NCBI RefSeq assembly: GCF_002355435.1
Contig: NZ_AP017313.1
Coordinates: forward strand, 248,001-312,000
Length of the DNA stretch: 64,000 bases
From: Mucilaginibacter gotjawali
GTDB lineage: Bacteria > Bacteroidota > Bacteroidia > Sphingobacteriales > Sphingobacteriaceae
Reading direction: 5' to 3'
Shown: positions 52,017-61,300 of the stretch, one piece after another
Position numbering within the stretch: position 1 is the first letter of the stretch
Layout of the letters: each line of letters begins with the position of its first letter
Made by a program: the position numbers and the translations under genes
The notes under the pieces: generated by a model
Database searches by the model: none
What the model saw: the letters and a program-made list of their open reading frames with translations, nothing else
What the model was told of the DNA's origin: nothing

Positions 52017-54545
52017 ATGAAAAGACGATTACATTTTTTTTCTTTTTACCTGTTCCCTTTTTTTGTTTTTCTTGCAGGCGGCCTGGCAGCAAGCGCCCAG
52101 GGAACGCTGGGTGGCAAAATAACCGGCGGCAAAAATCACCTGCCTGTTGCCGGGGCAACCATCAGTTTTTCTGATCTGAATATATCGGCTGCATCCGACT
52201 CGCTTGGTCAATATAAGCTCTCGCGCATTCCTGATGGTTACTACCTTATTAAGGTGTCTGCAACAGGGTATGCATCTAAAATTGAATCCGTTACGATTAA
52301 AGGAAGCATCAAAAAGGATTTCCAGCTCGACGCTTCAGCCATTGAACTAAATGAAGTAGTGGTTACAGGCGTGATTGCCGCCACTGCCAGCAAGGACGCG
52401 CCTGTGCCGATCACCACGATGAACTACGACCAGTTGCTTCAAAGCTCGTCGACGAATGTGATTGACGCCATTGCCAAAGCGCCGGGCGTTTCGGCCATTA
52501 CCGACGGGCAAAGCATCTCAAAGCCGGTAATTCGCGGGTTGGGTTATAACCGCGTTTTAACGGTGAACGATGGGGTGGAACAAGTTGACCAGGCCTGGTT
52601 TGATGAATTCGGCATCGAGGCCGACCCCGATGCCGTAAACCGTTATGAAATATTGAAAGGTCCGGCATCACTGGCCTATGGATCAGACGCTATTGCAGGG
52701 GTGATCAATTTAATCCCTGAAGATCCCTTGCCGGAAGGGCAGGTTAAAGGCGATGTTTTGTTAAATTACCAAACCAACAATGGTTTGATGAAAGGAATGT
52801 TTCACCTGGGCGGAACAAAAAACGGGATAGCCTGGAGCGCGAGGGTGGATAACACCATGGCGCATGCCTATCAAAATAAATACGACGGATATGTGATTAA
52901 TTCGCAGTTCAGTAATTTTAATGCTGATGGTACCATCGGGCTGCACCGCAAATGGGGATACACCCAGTTGCACGCCAGCTATTTTGACTTGCAGACAGGT
53001 ATAGTGGATGGTACGCGCGATTCAGTATCCGGTCAGTTAATGCGGCCCGTTGCTTACCCCGATCTTAATGGAGGAGCCCCAACTTATGAAATCCCAACGC
53101 ACCAGGAGCAGACTACCTATACGCCGTTTGTGATCAACCAAAAAATACATCACACCAAAATTGTTTGGGACAATAGCGTTGCTGTTGGCGAAGGACGCAT
53201 AAAAGGCATATTCTCATGGCAGAAAAACCAGCGGCAGGAATTGAACGACCCTACCATACCCAATACCGCCGATATTTATTATTCGTCAAACGCTGCGACC
53301 TATGATCTGCGGTATATTTCGCCGAATTTAAACGGGTTCAATTTTTCTACCGGCACCAACGGGGTTTATCAATCGTCCCAAAGCCTGGGTACATTGCTGC
53401 TGATCCCCAATTATAACTTTTTTGAGATCGGCGCTTTTGCTATCGCCAATAAAAAGATCGGCAGGTTTAATTTAAGCGGCGGGATCCGTTATGATGAGAG
53501 AACGTTTAACGGCATCGATCATTGGGTTGATTCAACCACCCAGGCGCCGGTTGCACCTGGCGCAACTAATGGCTTTCATGAATTCCCAGGGTTTACCTCG
53601 CATTTCAGCGGGATGTCGTTCAGTTTTGGCGGCACTTATGATATTTCAAAAAGCGCTTATGTAAAAGCTAATATCGCCAGGGGCTGGCGGGCGCCCAACG
53701 TTGCCGAAGCAGCTGCCAATGGTGTACATGATGGTACGGTAGTTTATGAAATAGGCGACCCGTCACTTAAGCCGGAAACCAGTTTGGAAGAAGATATTGC
53801 CTTTGGCGTAAATGCAAAAGATGTTGATTTTGAGGTTGACCTGTTTAACAACAGCATCAGTGATTTTATTTATGCAAGAGGTTTAAAAAATTCAATGGGT
53901 GCTGATTCTATCAACAACTCCCTGAATGCCGTTGGTTTGGGCGCTGCGCCGGTGTATAAATACAGCCAGGGCGGTGCGCAATTGTATGGCGGAGAAATTA
54001 CTTTTAATGTACACCCTTCGGCTATATCATGGGTGCAGTTGAATACCACTTTAAGTTATGTAAAAGGCGGACTGCAGCATGCGCCCGACTCTACCAAATA
54101 TTTGCCTTTTGTACCACCAACCCGGATTACAGCGGACCTGAAATTCCCGGTCAATCCTGCCGGCGGTCCCATCAAAAATGCCTACCTGAAATTCGGTATG
54201 TTAAGTTGCTTTCAGCAAAATGATGTTTATCAGCAGTTTGCCATTTACAGCGGGTTAAATACCGCATTAACACCTTATGAATATGCAGCGAGTAAGTCGG
54301 CAACCAAAGGATACACCTTATTTAATGTGGGTGCGGGCGGTGATATTGTTGCGAAGGGGAAAACAGTTTGCAAGCTTTATTTAATCTGCAATAACCTGTT
54401 TAACACTGCTTATATTGATTATATGAGCCGTTTTAAATATAACCCGGTAAATTATACAACCGGCAGGGTCGGTGTGTTTAATATGGGCAGGAATTTGAGT
54501 TTGAAGCTGTTGATCCCGCTTGACTTTACGCCGGAGCGGAAATAA
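52017..54545 (+). CDS. TonB-dependent outer-membrane receptor with carboxypeptidase-like N-terminal domain
   Basis: The 842-residue protein has a signal peptide (FFVFLAGGLAASAQ), a CarboxypepD_reg-like domain (TLGGKITGGKNHLPVAGATISFSDLN, about residues 27-105), a plug (NEVVVTGVIAATASKDAPVPITTM, YEILKGPASLAYGSDAIAGVINLIPE) and a 22-strand barrel ending in GRNLSLKLLIPLDF. It imports large substrates using TonB energy. The substrate is not known: no SusD gene follows, so polysaccharide uptake of the Sus type is unlikely, and a metal or siderophore is possible. It follows a small membrane protein. Confidence 0.93.
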   Translation: MKRRLHFFSFYLFPFFVFLAGGLAASAQGTLGGKITGGKNHLPVAGATISFSDLNISAASDSLGQYKLSRIPDGYYLIKVSATGYASKIESVTIKGSIKKDFQLDASAIELNEVVVTGVIAATASKDAPVPITTMNYDQLLQSSSTNVIDAIAKAPGVSAITDGQSISKPVIRGLGYNRVLTVNDGVEQVDQAWFDEFGIEADPDAVNRYEILKGPASLAYGSDAIAGVINLIPEDPLPEGQVKGDVLLNYQTNNGLMKGMFHLGGTKNGIAWSARVDNTMAHAYQNKYDGYVINSQFSNFNADGTIGLHRKWGYTQLHASYFDLQTGIVDGTRDSVSGQLMRPVAYPDLNGGAPTYEIPTHQEQTTYTPFVINQKIHHTKIVWDNSVAVGEGRIKGIFSWQKNQRQELNDPTIPNTADIYYSSNAATYDLRYISPNLNGFNFSTGTNGVYQSSQSLGTLLLIPNYNFFEIGAFAIANKKIGRFNLSGGIRYDERTFNGIDHWVDSTTQAPVAPGATNGFHEFPGFTSHFSGMSFSFGGTYDISKSAYVKANIARGWRAPNVAEAAANGVHDGTVVYEIGDPSLKPETSLEEDIAFGVNAKDVDFEVDLFNNSISDFIYARGLKNSMGADSINNSLNAVGLGAAPVYKYSQGGAQLYGGEITFNVHPSAISWVQLNTTLSYVKGGLQHAPDSTKYLPFVPPTRITADLKFPVNPAGGPIKNAYLKFGMLSCFQQNDVYQQFAIYSGLNTALTPYEYAASKSATKGYTLFNVGAGGDIVAKGKTVCKLYLICNNLFNTAYIDYMSRFKYNPVNYTTGRVGVFNMGRNLSLKLLIPLDFTPERK

Positions 54546-54654
54546 TTGGGGGGAATTAGGGCGGTCTTCGGTCAGTTGACTATCTGAATTTGAACATCAG
54601 GAATATTGAGGTATATTTAAAGCCTGTTTAAATTTTAGATTAAATTTTTCAACT

Positions 54655-57600
54655 ATGAGATCGCCTTACCCTTCCCCCAAATTTGCAAGTGTTATTGTTT
54701 TATTATTTTTTTCGTTAACGGTTAATGCCCAAAAAATAGATCCTTCGGCCTATAACATGCTGCAATGGCGGATGATCGGGCCGCACCGCGGCGGAAGAAC
54801 CGTTGGCGCCACGGGCGTGGTACAACAACCGAATGTTTTTTATATAGGGGTAAACAATGGCGGGGTTTGGAAAACCATAGATTATGGCAGAACCTGGCAG
54901 CCGGTTTTTGATGAGCAGCCCACCGGGTCCATCGGCGATGTTGCTGTTGCGCCGTCAAATCCAAACGTGGTTTATGCCGGCAGCGGCGAGGGCATCCAGC
55001 GGCCCGACCTTTCGGTTGGCGATGGTGTTTATAAATCAACCGACGCAGGCAAAACATGGATAAATACGGGACTAAAAGATGCGCAGCAAATAGGCGGACT
55101 GGCTGTAGACCCTAAAGATGAAAACAAGGTTTTTGTGGCGGCCCTTGGCCATCCCTACGGGCCAAATACAGAAAGAGGGGTTTACCGCAGCACCAATGGC
55201 GGCAAATCCTGGGAAAGGGTATTATATAAAGATGAAAATACGGGCGCGATACAGGTGACGATCGACCCAACCAATTCAAATATTATTTATGCCGACCTAT
55301 GGGCCGGCCGGCAGGGCCCCTGGGAAAACGGCGAATGGGAAGGTACCGAAAGCGGCTTGTTCAAATCAACCGATGGCGGTACTACCTGGGTTAAATTAAC
55401 CAAAGGGTTGCCATCGGCTGCCGATGGTTTGGGGCGGATTGGTTTTTGTATAGCGGCCAGCAACCCGAAACGGATGTATGCCTGCGTGGATGCTACGAAA
55501 GGCGGCGGTTTATACCGCTCGGATGATGGCGGGGAATCATGGAAAGAACAAAGTACGGATGAGCGCCTTTGGGAACGCGGCGACGATTTTGCAGAGTGCA
55601 AGGTGGATCCTCAAAATGCTGATGTGGTTTATATTGCCAATGTGGTTACCTGGAAATCAACAGATGGCGGCAAAACCTGGCTGGCAATCCGCGGCGCACC
55701 CGGTGGTGATGACTATCACCGCTTGTGGATCAATCCGGAACATCCTGAAATTATTTTGCTGGTAAGCGACCAGGGCGCTGAAATTACCGTGAACGGCGGC
55801 CAGTCATGGAGCTCCTGGTATAACCAGCCAACGGCGCAGTTTTATCACGTAAGTGCAGATAATGCTTTCCCCTATAATGTTTACGGCGGGCAGCAGGAAA
55901 GCGGCTCGGTAGGCATTGCCAGCCGTGGTAACGACGGACAGATCACTTTCAGGGAATGGCACCCGGTAGGTGCCGAAGAATATGGCTATGTAGCCGCCGA
56001 CCCGCTTAACCCGGATATTATTTATGGCGGTAAACTTACCAAATATGATAAGCGCACAGGCCAGGTTCAAAATATATCGCCACAAATTGGAAGAAGAGGC
56101 AACTATCGCTTTTTGCGGACAGCGCCGGTTATCTTCTCAACTGTCGACCCAAAGAGCCTGTTTTACGCGGGCAACGTGTTGTTTAAAACCATTAACGGCG
56201 GTAACTCCTGGGCTGTTCTTAGTCCCGACCTCACCAGGAGCAGCTGGGAGATCCCTAAAAGTGTGGGCATTTATAACAGCGATAAATTAAAAACGATGCC
56301 AAGGCGCGGAGTGATCTATACCGTTGCGCCGTCACACAAAAATATTAATACCATTTGGATAGGTACAGATGACGGCTTGATACAATTGACCAATGACGGC
56401 GGCAAAACCTGGAAAAATATAACACCGGAAGAAATTACCTCATGGAACAAGGTCTCGCTCATCGATGCCGGTCATTTTGATGACCTGACCGCTTATGCCG
56501 CCATTAATAAGATCAAGCTGGATGATATGAATCCGTACATCTACAAAACACACGATGGTGGTAAAACCTGGAAAAAGATAGTGAATGGTTTGCCGCGCGA
56601 TCCGGTGAACGCGGTTAGGGAGGATCCTGATTGCAAAGGTCTGCTTTTTGCCGGAACTGAAAGAGCGGTTTATGTTTCTTTTAACGACGGGGAACTATGG
56701 CAGCCTTTAAAGCTGAATATGCCTGCAACCTCCATACGGGATTTGGTTATTAAGGATAACGACCTGGTAGTTGGCACGCATGGCCGTTCGTTCTGGATCA
56801 TGGATGATATTGCAGCATTGCGCAACCTTGCCAAACTAAAAAACGCCAGGGAGACTGCTTTATATGAAACCGGTTTTGCCTGGAGGGTGCGCTGGAACAT
56901 GAACAGCGATACCCCTCTGCCGCAGGAAGAGCCTGCCGGGCAAAACCCGCCTGACGGCGCAATTATTGATTATTATTTAAATGACGATGCAAAGGGAGTG
57001 GTCAGTATGGAAATACTTGACGCGACCGGTAACGTGGTGCGTACTTACAAAAGTAACGATGCGCCTTACGAGGTACCGCCGGTAAATATCCCGCTATACT
57101 GGATTAGGCCGCAGCAGATACTTTCGGCAGCGAAAGGCGCGCACCGGTTTATCTGGGATATGCATATGCAGCCGCTTAATTTGCCGCCTGATTACGCCAT
57201 CGCTGCTATTTATGGCCAAACAGCGCCAAATCCAACATCGCCATGGGTAATGCCAGGCGTTTACACCGTGAAGCTGACCGTAGATGGTAAAACCTATACC
57301 CGGCCGCTAACTATTAAAATGGACCCAAGGGTAAAAACACCCGGGATCGAACTAAAAAAACAATACGACCTTTCGGATAAATGTTACGTCGAATATAAAC
57401 AGGCTACAGCCGCTATGGATAAACTGCAAAGTTTACAAATACAGGCCGAAAAAATATTGCCCAATGCAACCGGTGCTTTGGCCGCCTCATTAAAAAGTAT
57501 GGCCGCTGATGCCTCAAAATTGGAAAAAGGGGAGCAGGCAAGCAAGCAGGACGGCTTTGCAAGCGTAAAAGGGAAGCTGTTCGGCTTGATGAATTTAATG

Positions 57601-57765
57601 CAGCAAAGTGATATGCCGGTAACTACGCAGGTTTCAGGGGCGGTTACGGATGCCGATGCTTCGTTTAAGCGACTGAAATTGCAATTCAGCAGTCTTACCG
57701 GTGATAAGCTTAATTTATTGAATGAGCAGTTAATGAAGGCGGCCCTGGGAAAGATTGTTTTGTAA
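54655..57765 (+). CDS. Secreted BNR/sortilin-like propeller protein
   Basis: The 1036-residue product has a signal peptide (VIVLLFFSLTVNAQ) and a large propeller with about nine Asp-box repeats (KSTDAGKTWINT, RSTNGGKSWERV, KSTDGGTTWVKL, RSDDGGESWKEQ, NDGGKTWKN). A beta-rich domain follows (GVVSMEILDATGNVVRTYKS) and then a helical C-terminus. There is no CHU_C tail, so it is probably periplasmic or released by another route. Asp-box propellers occur in sialidases, xyloglucanases and VPS10 proteins, but no catalytic residues can be assigned. It shares its fold with the second giant protein. Confidence 0.87.
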   Translation: MRSPYPSPKFASVIVLLFFSLTVNAQKIDPSAYNMLQWRMIGPHRGGRTVGATGVVQQPNVFYIGVNNGGVWKTIDYGRTWQPVFDEQPTGSIGDVAVAPSNPNVVYAGSGEGIQRPDLSVGDGVYKSTDAGKTWINTGLKDAQQIGGLAVDPKDENKVFVAALGHPYGPNTERGVYRSTNGGKSWERVLYKDENTGAIQVTIDPTNSNIIYADLWAGRQGPWENGEWEGTESGLFKSTDGGTTWVKLTKGLPSAADGLGRIGFCIAASNPKRMYACVDATKGGGLYRSDDGGESWKEQSTDERLWERGDDFAECKVDPQNADVVYIANVVTWKSTDGGKTWLAIRGAPGGDDYHRLWINPEHPEIILLVSDQGAEITVNGGQSWSSWYNQPTAQFYHVSADNAFPYNVYGGQQESGSVGIASRGNDGQITFREWHPVGAEEYGYVAADPLNPDIIYGGKLTKYDKRTGQVQNISPQIGRRGNYRFLRTAPVIFSTVDPKSLFYAGNVLFKTINGGNSWAVLSPDLTRSSWEIPKSVGIYNSDKLKTMPRRGVIYTVAPSHKNINTIWIGTDDGLIQLTNDGGKTWKNITPEEITSWNKVSLIDAGHFDDLTAYAAINKIKLDDMNPYIYKTHDGGKTWKKIVNGLPRDPVNAVREDPDCKGLLFAGTERAVYVSFNDGELWQPLKLNMPATSIRDLVIKDNDLVVGTHGRSFWIMDDIAALRNLAKLKNARETALYETGFAWRVRWNMNSDTPLPQEEPAGQNPPDGAIIDYYLNDDAKGVVSMEILDATGNVVRTYKSNDAPYEVPPVNIPLYWIRPQQILSAAKGAHRFIWDMHMQPLNLPPDYAIAAIYGQTAPNPTSPWVMPGVYTVKLTVDGKTYTRPLTIKMDPRVKTPGIELKKQYDLSDKCYVEYKQATAAMDKLQSLQIQAEKILPNATGALAASLKSMAADASKLEKGEQASKQDGFASVKGKLFGLMNLMQQSDMPVTTQVSGAVTDADASFKRLKLQFSSLTGDKLNLLNEQLMKAALGKIVL

Positions 57766-57786
57766 GTTGGAATTTAAGCGGGTGAT

Positions 57787-58266
57787 TTATGGCATCAGAT
57801 CGGGCGTAAGTTCGGCAACGGATTCGTTCGATCTGATATAAACAGATTTACCGTTTAATGTGCCGGTTAATATGAACGAACATGCTTCAGGTTTTTCAAT
57901 TTTCCCCCGGAGTGTCAGTATTAACTGAGTTATTTTGCTTTTGCGGCCGGTTTTAATTATTACCGGCATATTGGTGTTTTTTAAGGTGCCGGCAGTTATT
58001 GTATCCTGTTCTGCCTGCACCGTTTCCACTTTATATTGGTTTCCATCTATAAAGGCTGTTTCCCAAACCGGCGATTCATTTTTCCTGCTTACTTTAAGGT
58101 AACAGATCAGTTGGGTTGTTTTGCCCTGTAAATGCTTTCCGTTTCTGTCGGCAGGTACGTTGCCGTTATATTGCGTTTTTGTAAAAAGCCAGACCTTTTG
58201 CACGTGGTATTCACCCTGCAGACTATAAAAGGAGAGCAAAAAGGAGAGCCATAGTACTTTGATCAT
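57787..58266 (-). CDS. Small secreted protein of unknown function
   Basis: The 159-residue product begins with a hydrophobic segment (VLWLSFLLSFYSLQG), a likely signal peptide. The mature part is beta-rich (KTTQLICYLKVSRKNESPVWETAF, SKITQLILTLRGKIEKPEACSFILTGTLNG). No family is recognised. It lies in the same direction as the third giant gene, 132 bp downstream of its stop, and is convergent with the BNR protein gene. Confidence 0.65.
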   Translation of the reverse strand: MIKVLWLSFLLSFYSLQGEYHVQKVWLFTKTQYNGNVPADRNGKHLQGKTTQLICYLKVSRKNESPVWETAFIDGNQYKVETVQAEQDTITAGTLKNTNMPVIIKTGRKSKITQLILTLRGKIEKPEACSFILTGTLNGKSVYIRSNESVAELTPDLMP

Positions 58267-58398
58267 GATTGATAAAAGTAAGTAATCATTTCATTTAAAA
58301 CGCTATCGGGCAAAAGGTTGTTGTCCTGAAAAAATTATCCTTTTTATCTGAAAAGGTTAGAAACTGATCGCCAGTCTCTAACCTCTGATTAACTCACC

Positions 58399-61300
58399 TC
58401 AATACTTCAGTATAATAAACCCTGTTTTATGTTTGGTTACCCCCTGGTCGGTATAATCAAGCGAATAAAAATAGGTGCCCGGCAATTGCATGGCACCGTT
58501 TTTATTTGAATGCCCGTCAAATACCCTGGTACTGTTATCGTAACCTTTGGCTTCGAAAATTAACTGACCGGTTCTGTTCATGATCTGTAGTTTATTATCC
58601 GGGTATGCGGTGATGCCATCAATTAACAGGAAATCGTTGATGCCGTCGCCGTTGGGTGATAAACCCTGGTGCACCATAATTTCTTCCCCCATCATTTGCG
58701 GATGTTCGGTTGGATCGCTTACACTGATCTCCCCCGACAAATTGGCGATGGTAGCCGCCCGCGTTACGGTGATGGTATAGGTTTTGGTGGTGGTTCCGTT
58801 TTGGGCTGTTACTACTGTAGTAATAATGGTATTGCCCAAACTTAAAGCAATGGCGCCACTGGCTGATCCCGAAGCTACGGCAGTGCCGTTTACTTTTACC
58901 GTTGCCAGCGCGTCGGCGCATTTGGGGGTGACGGTAACTGAAGCCACCGCATTAGCCACAGCTATGGTATAGCTTGTAGTCGCCGTTGCAAATACGGGCG
59001 TTAAAGCCCCTGCGCTCAGGGTTAAATTTGAAAGATTGGCATTGGCGGGCAGCAGCCGTGTTACGGTTACGGTATAGGTTTTGGTGGTTACTCCATCCTG
59101 TGCGGTAACCACGGTTGTAATGGTATTGGTGCCAACATTTAAAGGGATGGCTGCCGAGGCAGTGCCCGAAGTTAAAGCGGTACCATTTACCGTAATCGTG
59201 GCGTTAGCGTCGCTCGTGGTAGGGGTTACCGATACCGAGGTTACAGAATTGACTTCGGATGCCGTATAACTGGTGGTAGCCGAAACAAATACAGGGCTAA
59301 GCGTTCCGGTGCTGAGCGTTAACGCGGAAAGGCCGGCATTGGCAGACACAGCCCTTGTTACGGTGATGGTATAGGTTTTGGTGGTGGTGCCATTTTGGGC
59401 AGTTACTACCGTGGTGATGACATTGGCACCCACGTTTAAAGGAATAGCACCAGAAGCCGTATTGGTACTTACTGAAGTGCCGTTTACTGTTATGGTTGCT
59501 GTTGCATCAGTTGCTTTCGGAGTTACGGTTACCGAGGTTACCGTGTTGGCTACGGATGCGGAATAACTGGTCGTAGCTGTTGCAAACACAGGTGTTAAAG
59601 TACCTGCGCTTATACTTAATGCAGCAAGGTTAGCATTGGCAGACAATGCGCGGGTAATGGTTAGGGTATAGGTTTTAGTAGTAGTGCCATCTTGTGCCGT
59701 TACTAGCGTTGTAATTACATTAGCACCTACATTTAGAGCGATAGCTGCTGAGGCTGTGCCGGATGCAACAGTAACGCCGTTTACTTTTAGTGTAGCCGTT
59801 GCGTCACTTAACGTTGGGGTTACTGTGACAGAAGTTACCGTATTGGCAACGGAAGATTTGTAAGTGATAGTGCCGCTGGCAAACACAGGTGTTAGTGTGC
59901 CGGTACTAATGGTTAATGCAGAGAGTGTTGCAATGCTGGATCCGGCCCTGTTTACAACGATGGTATAAGTTTGCGTGCTTACACCATCCTGGCCGGTAAT
60001 TACAATGGTTATGGTATTTGGCCCGACATTCAGATCTACGGGGCTTGAGGCAGCGCCTGGTTTTACCCCGATACCGTCAACAGTAACAAATGCATTTGGA
60101 TCTGTTGCGATTGGAGTTACCGTGATTGAACTTACACTATTGGCTACGCTTTCATTATAATTTGCCGTTGTTGAGCTAAACGCAGGCGATAGAGTACCTG
60201 AACTTGTAGTAAGCCCGGATAGTGTAGTGATGGCCGACGCTGCCTTTGTTACGGTTATTGTATAAGTTTTGGTGGTAGTACCGTTTTGAGCGGTGACTAC
60301 CGTAGTGATAACGTTATCGCCTGCAAACAGCGTAATTGGAGCTGATGCCGTACCTGAGGTTACAGCTGCACCATTTACAGTAACGGTAGCAGTTGTTACG
60401 CTTGTTGTTGGCGTTACGGTTATGGTTGAAACCGAACTTGCTACCGACGCCGTGTATGTTAAAGTAGCAGCAGCGAAAACAGGTGTCAATGTGCCGCTGC
60501 TTATTACAAGATGTGAAAGGTTTGCATTTGCCGAAGCGGCCCTGGTAACGGCAATGCTATAATTTTGTGTGGTGGTGCCGTCAGATCCGGTTACTACCAC
60601 GCTGATATTGTTTACACCCACAACAAGCGGTAAACTGGCAGATGCGGTGCCCGAAGCTACGGCGGTGCCGTTCACTTTTACAGTGGCGGCAGCATCGCTG
60701 GTAGTAGGTGTTACGGTTAATGTTGTTACAGTATTGGCTACACCTGCTATGTATGATAAGGTTGCTGAAGCAAAGGCAGGCGACAGCGTGCCCGCACTTA
60801 AAACTAAAGCTGAAAGGTTAACGTTTACGCCAACGGCCCGTGTTATAACAACGGTATAAGTGCTGGTTGTTGTACCATCCTGCGCAGTAACGATGGTTGT
60901 AACGGTATTTTGGCCCACATTCAGCGGAACATTTACCGGGGTTGATGGTCCGGCTATTGTTCCATTTACTTTCACAGTGGCCGTTGCGTCAACAACAGTA
61001 GGTAATACATTAACCGAGGTTACAGCATTGGTTACACTTGCAGTGTAGGAATAGGTGGTAGCAATAAAATTGGGGCTCAGCGTTCCAGCACTGATCGCCA
61101 GGTTGGCAAGCAAAGCATTTGATGATGCAGTCCGCGTAATTACTATGGTATAAGTTCGGGTTGATGTCCCATTTTGGGCCGTCACTTTTGTAGTTATCGT
61201 ATTTTGGCCGGGCTGCAGCGCAATAGCCCCCGATGCCACACCAGAGACAACGGCTACACCATTTACCTGCACCGTTGCATGTGATTCTGCGGTTGTTGGT

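Noticed and set aside
58784..61048. A series of open frames of about 62 codons on the plus strand, opposite the cadherin-like repeats
   Set aside because: They recur every 297 bp as antisense shadows of the repeated domain and have no start signals or independent meaning.
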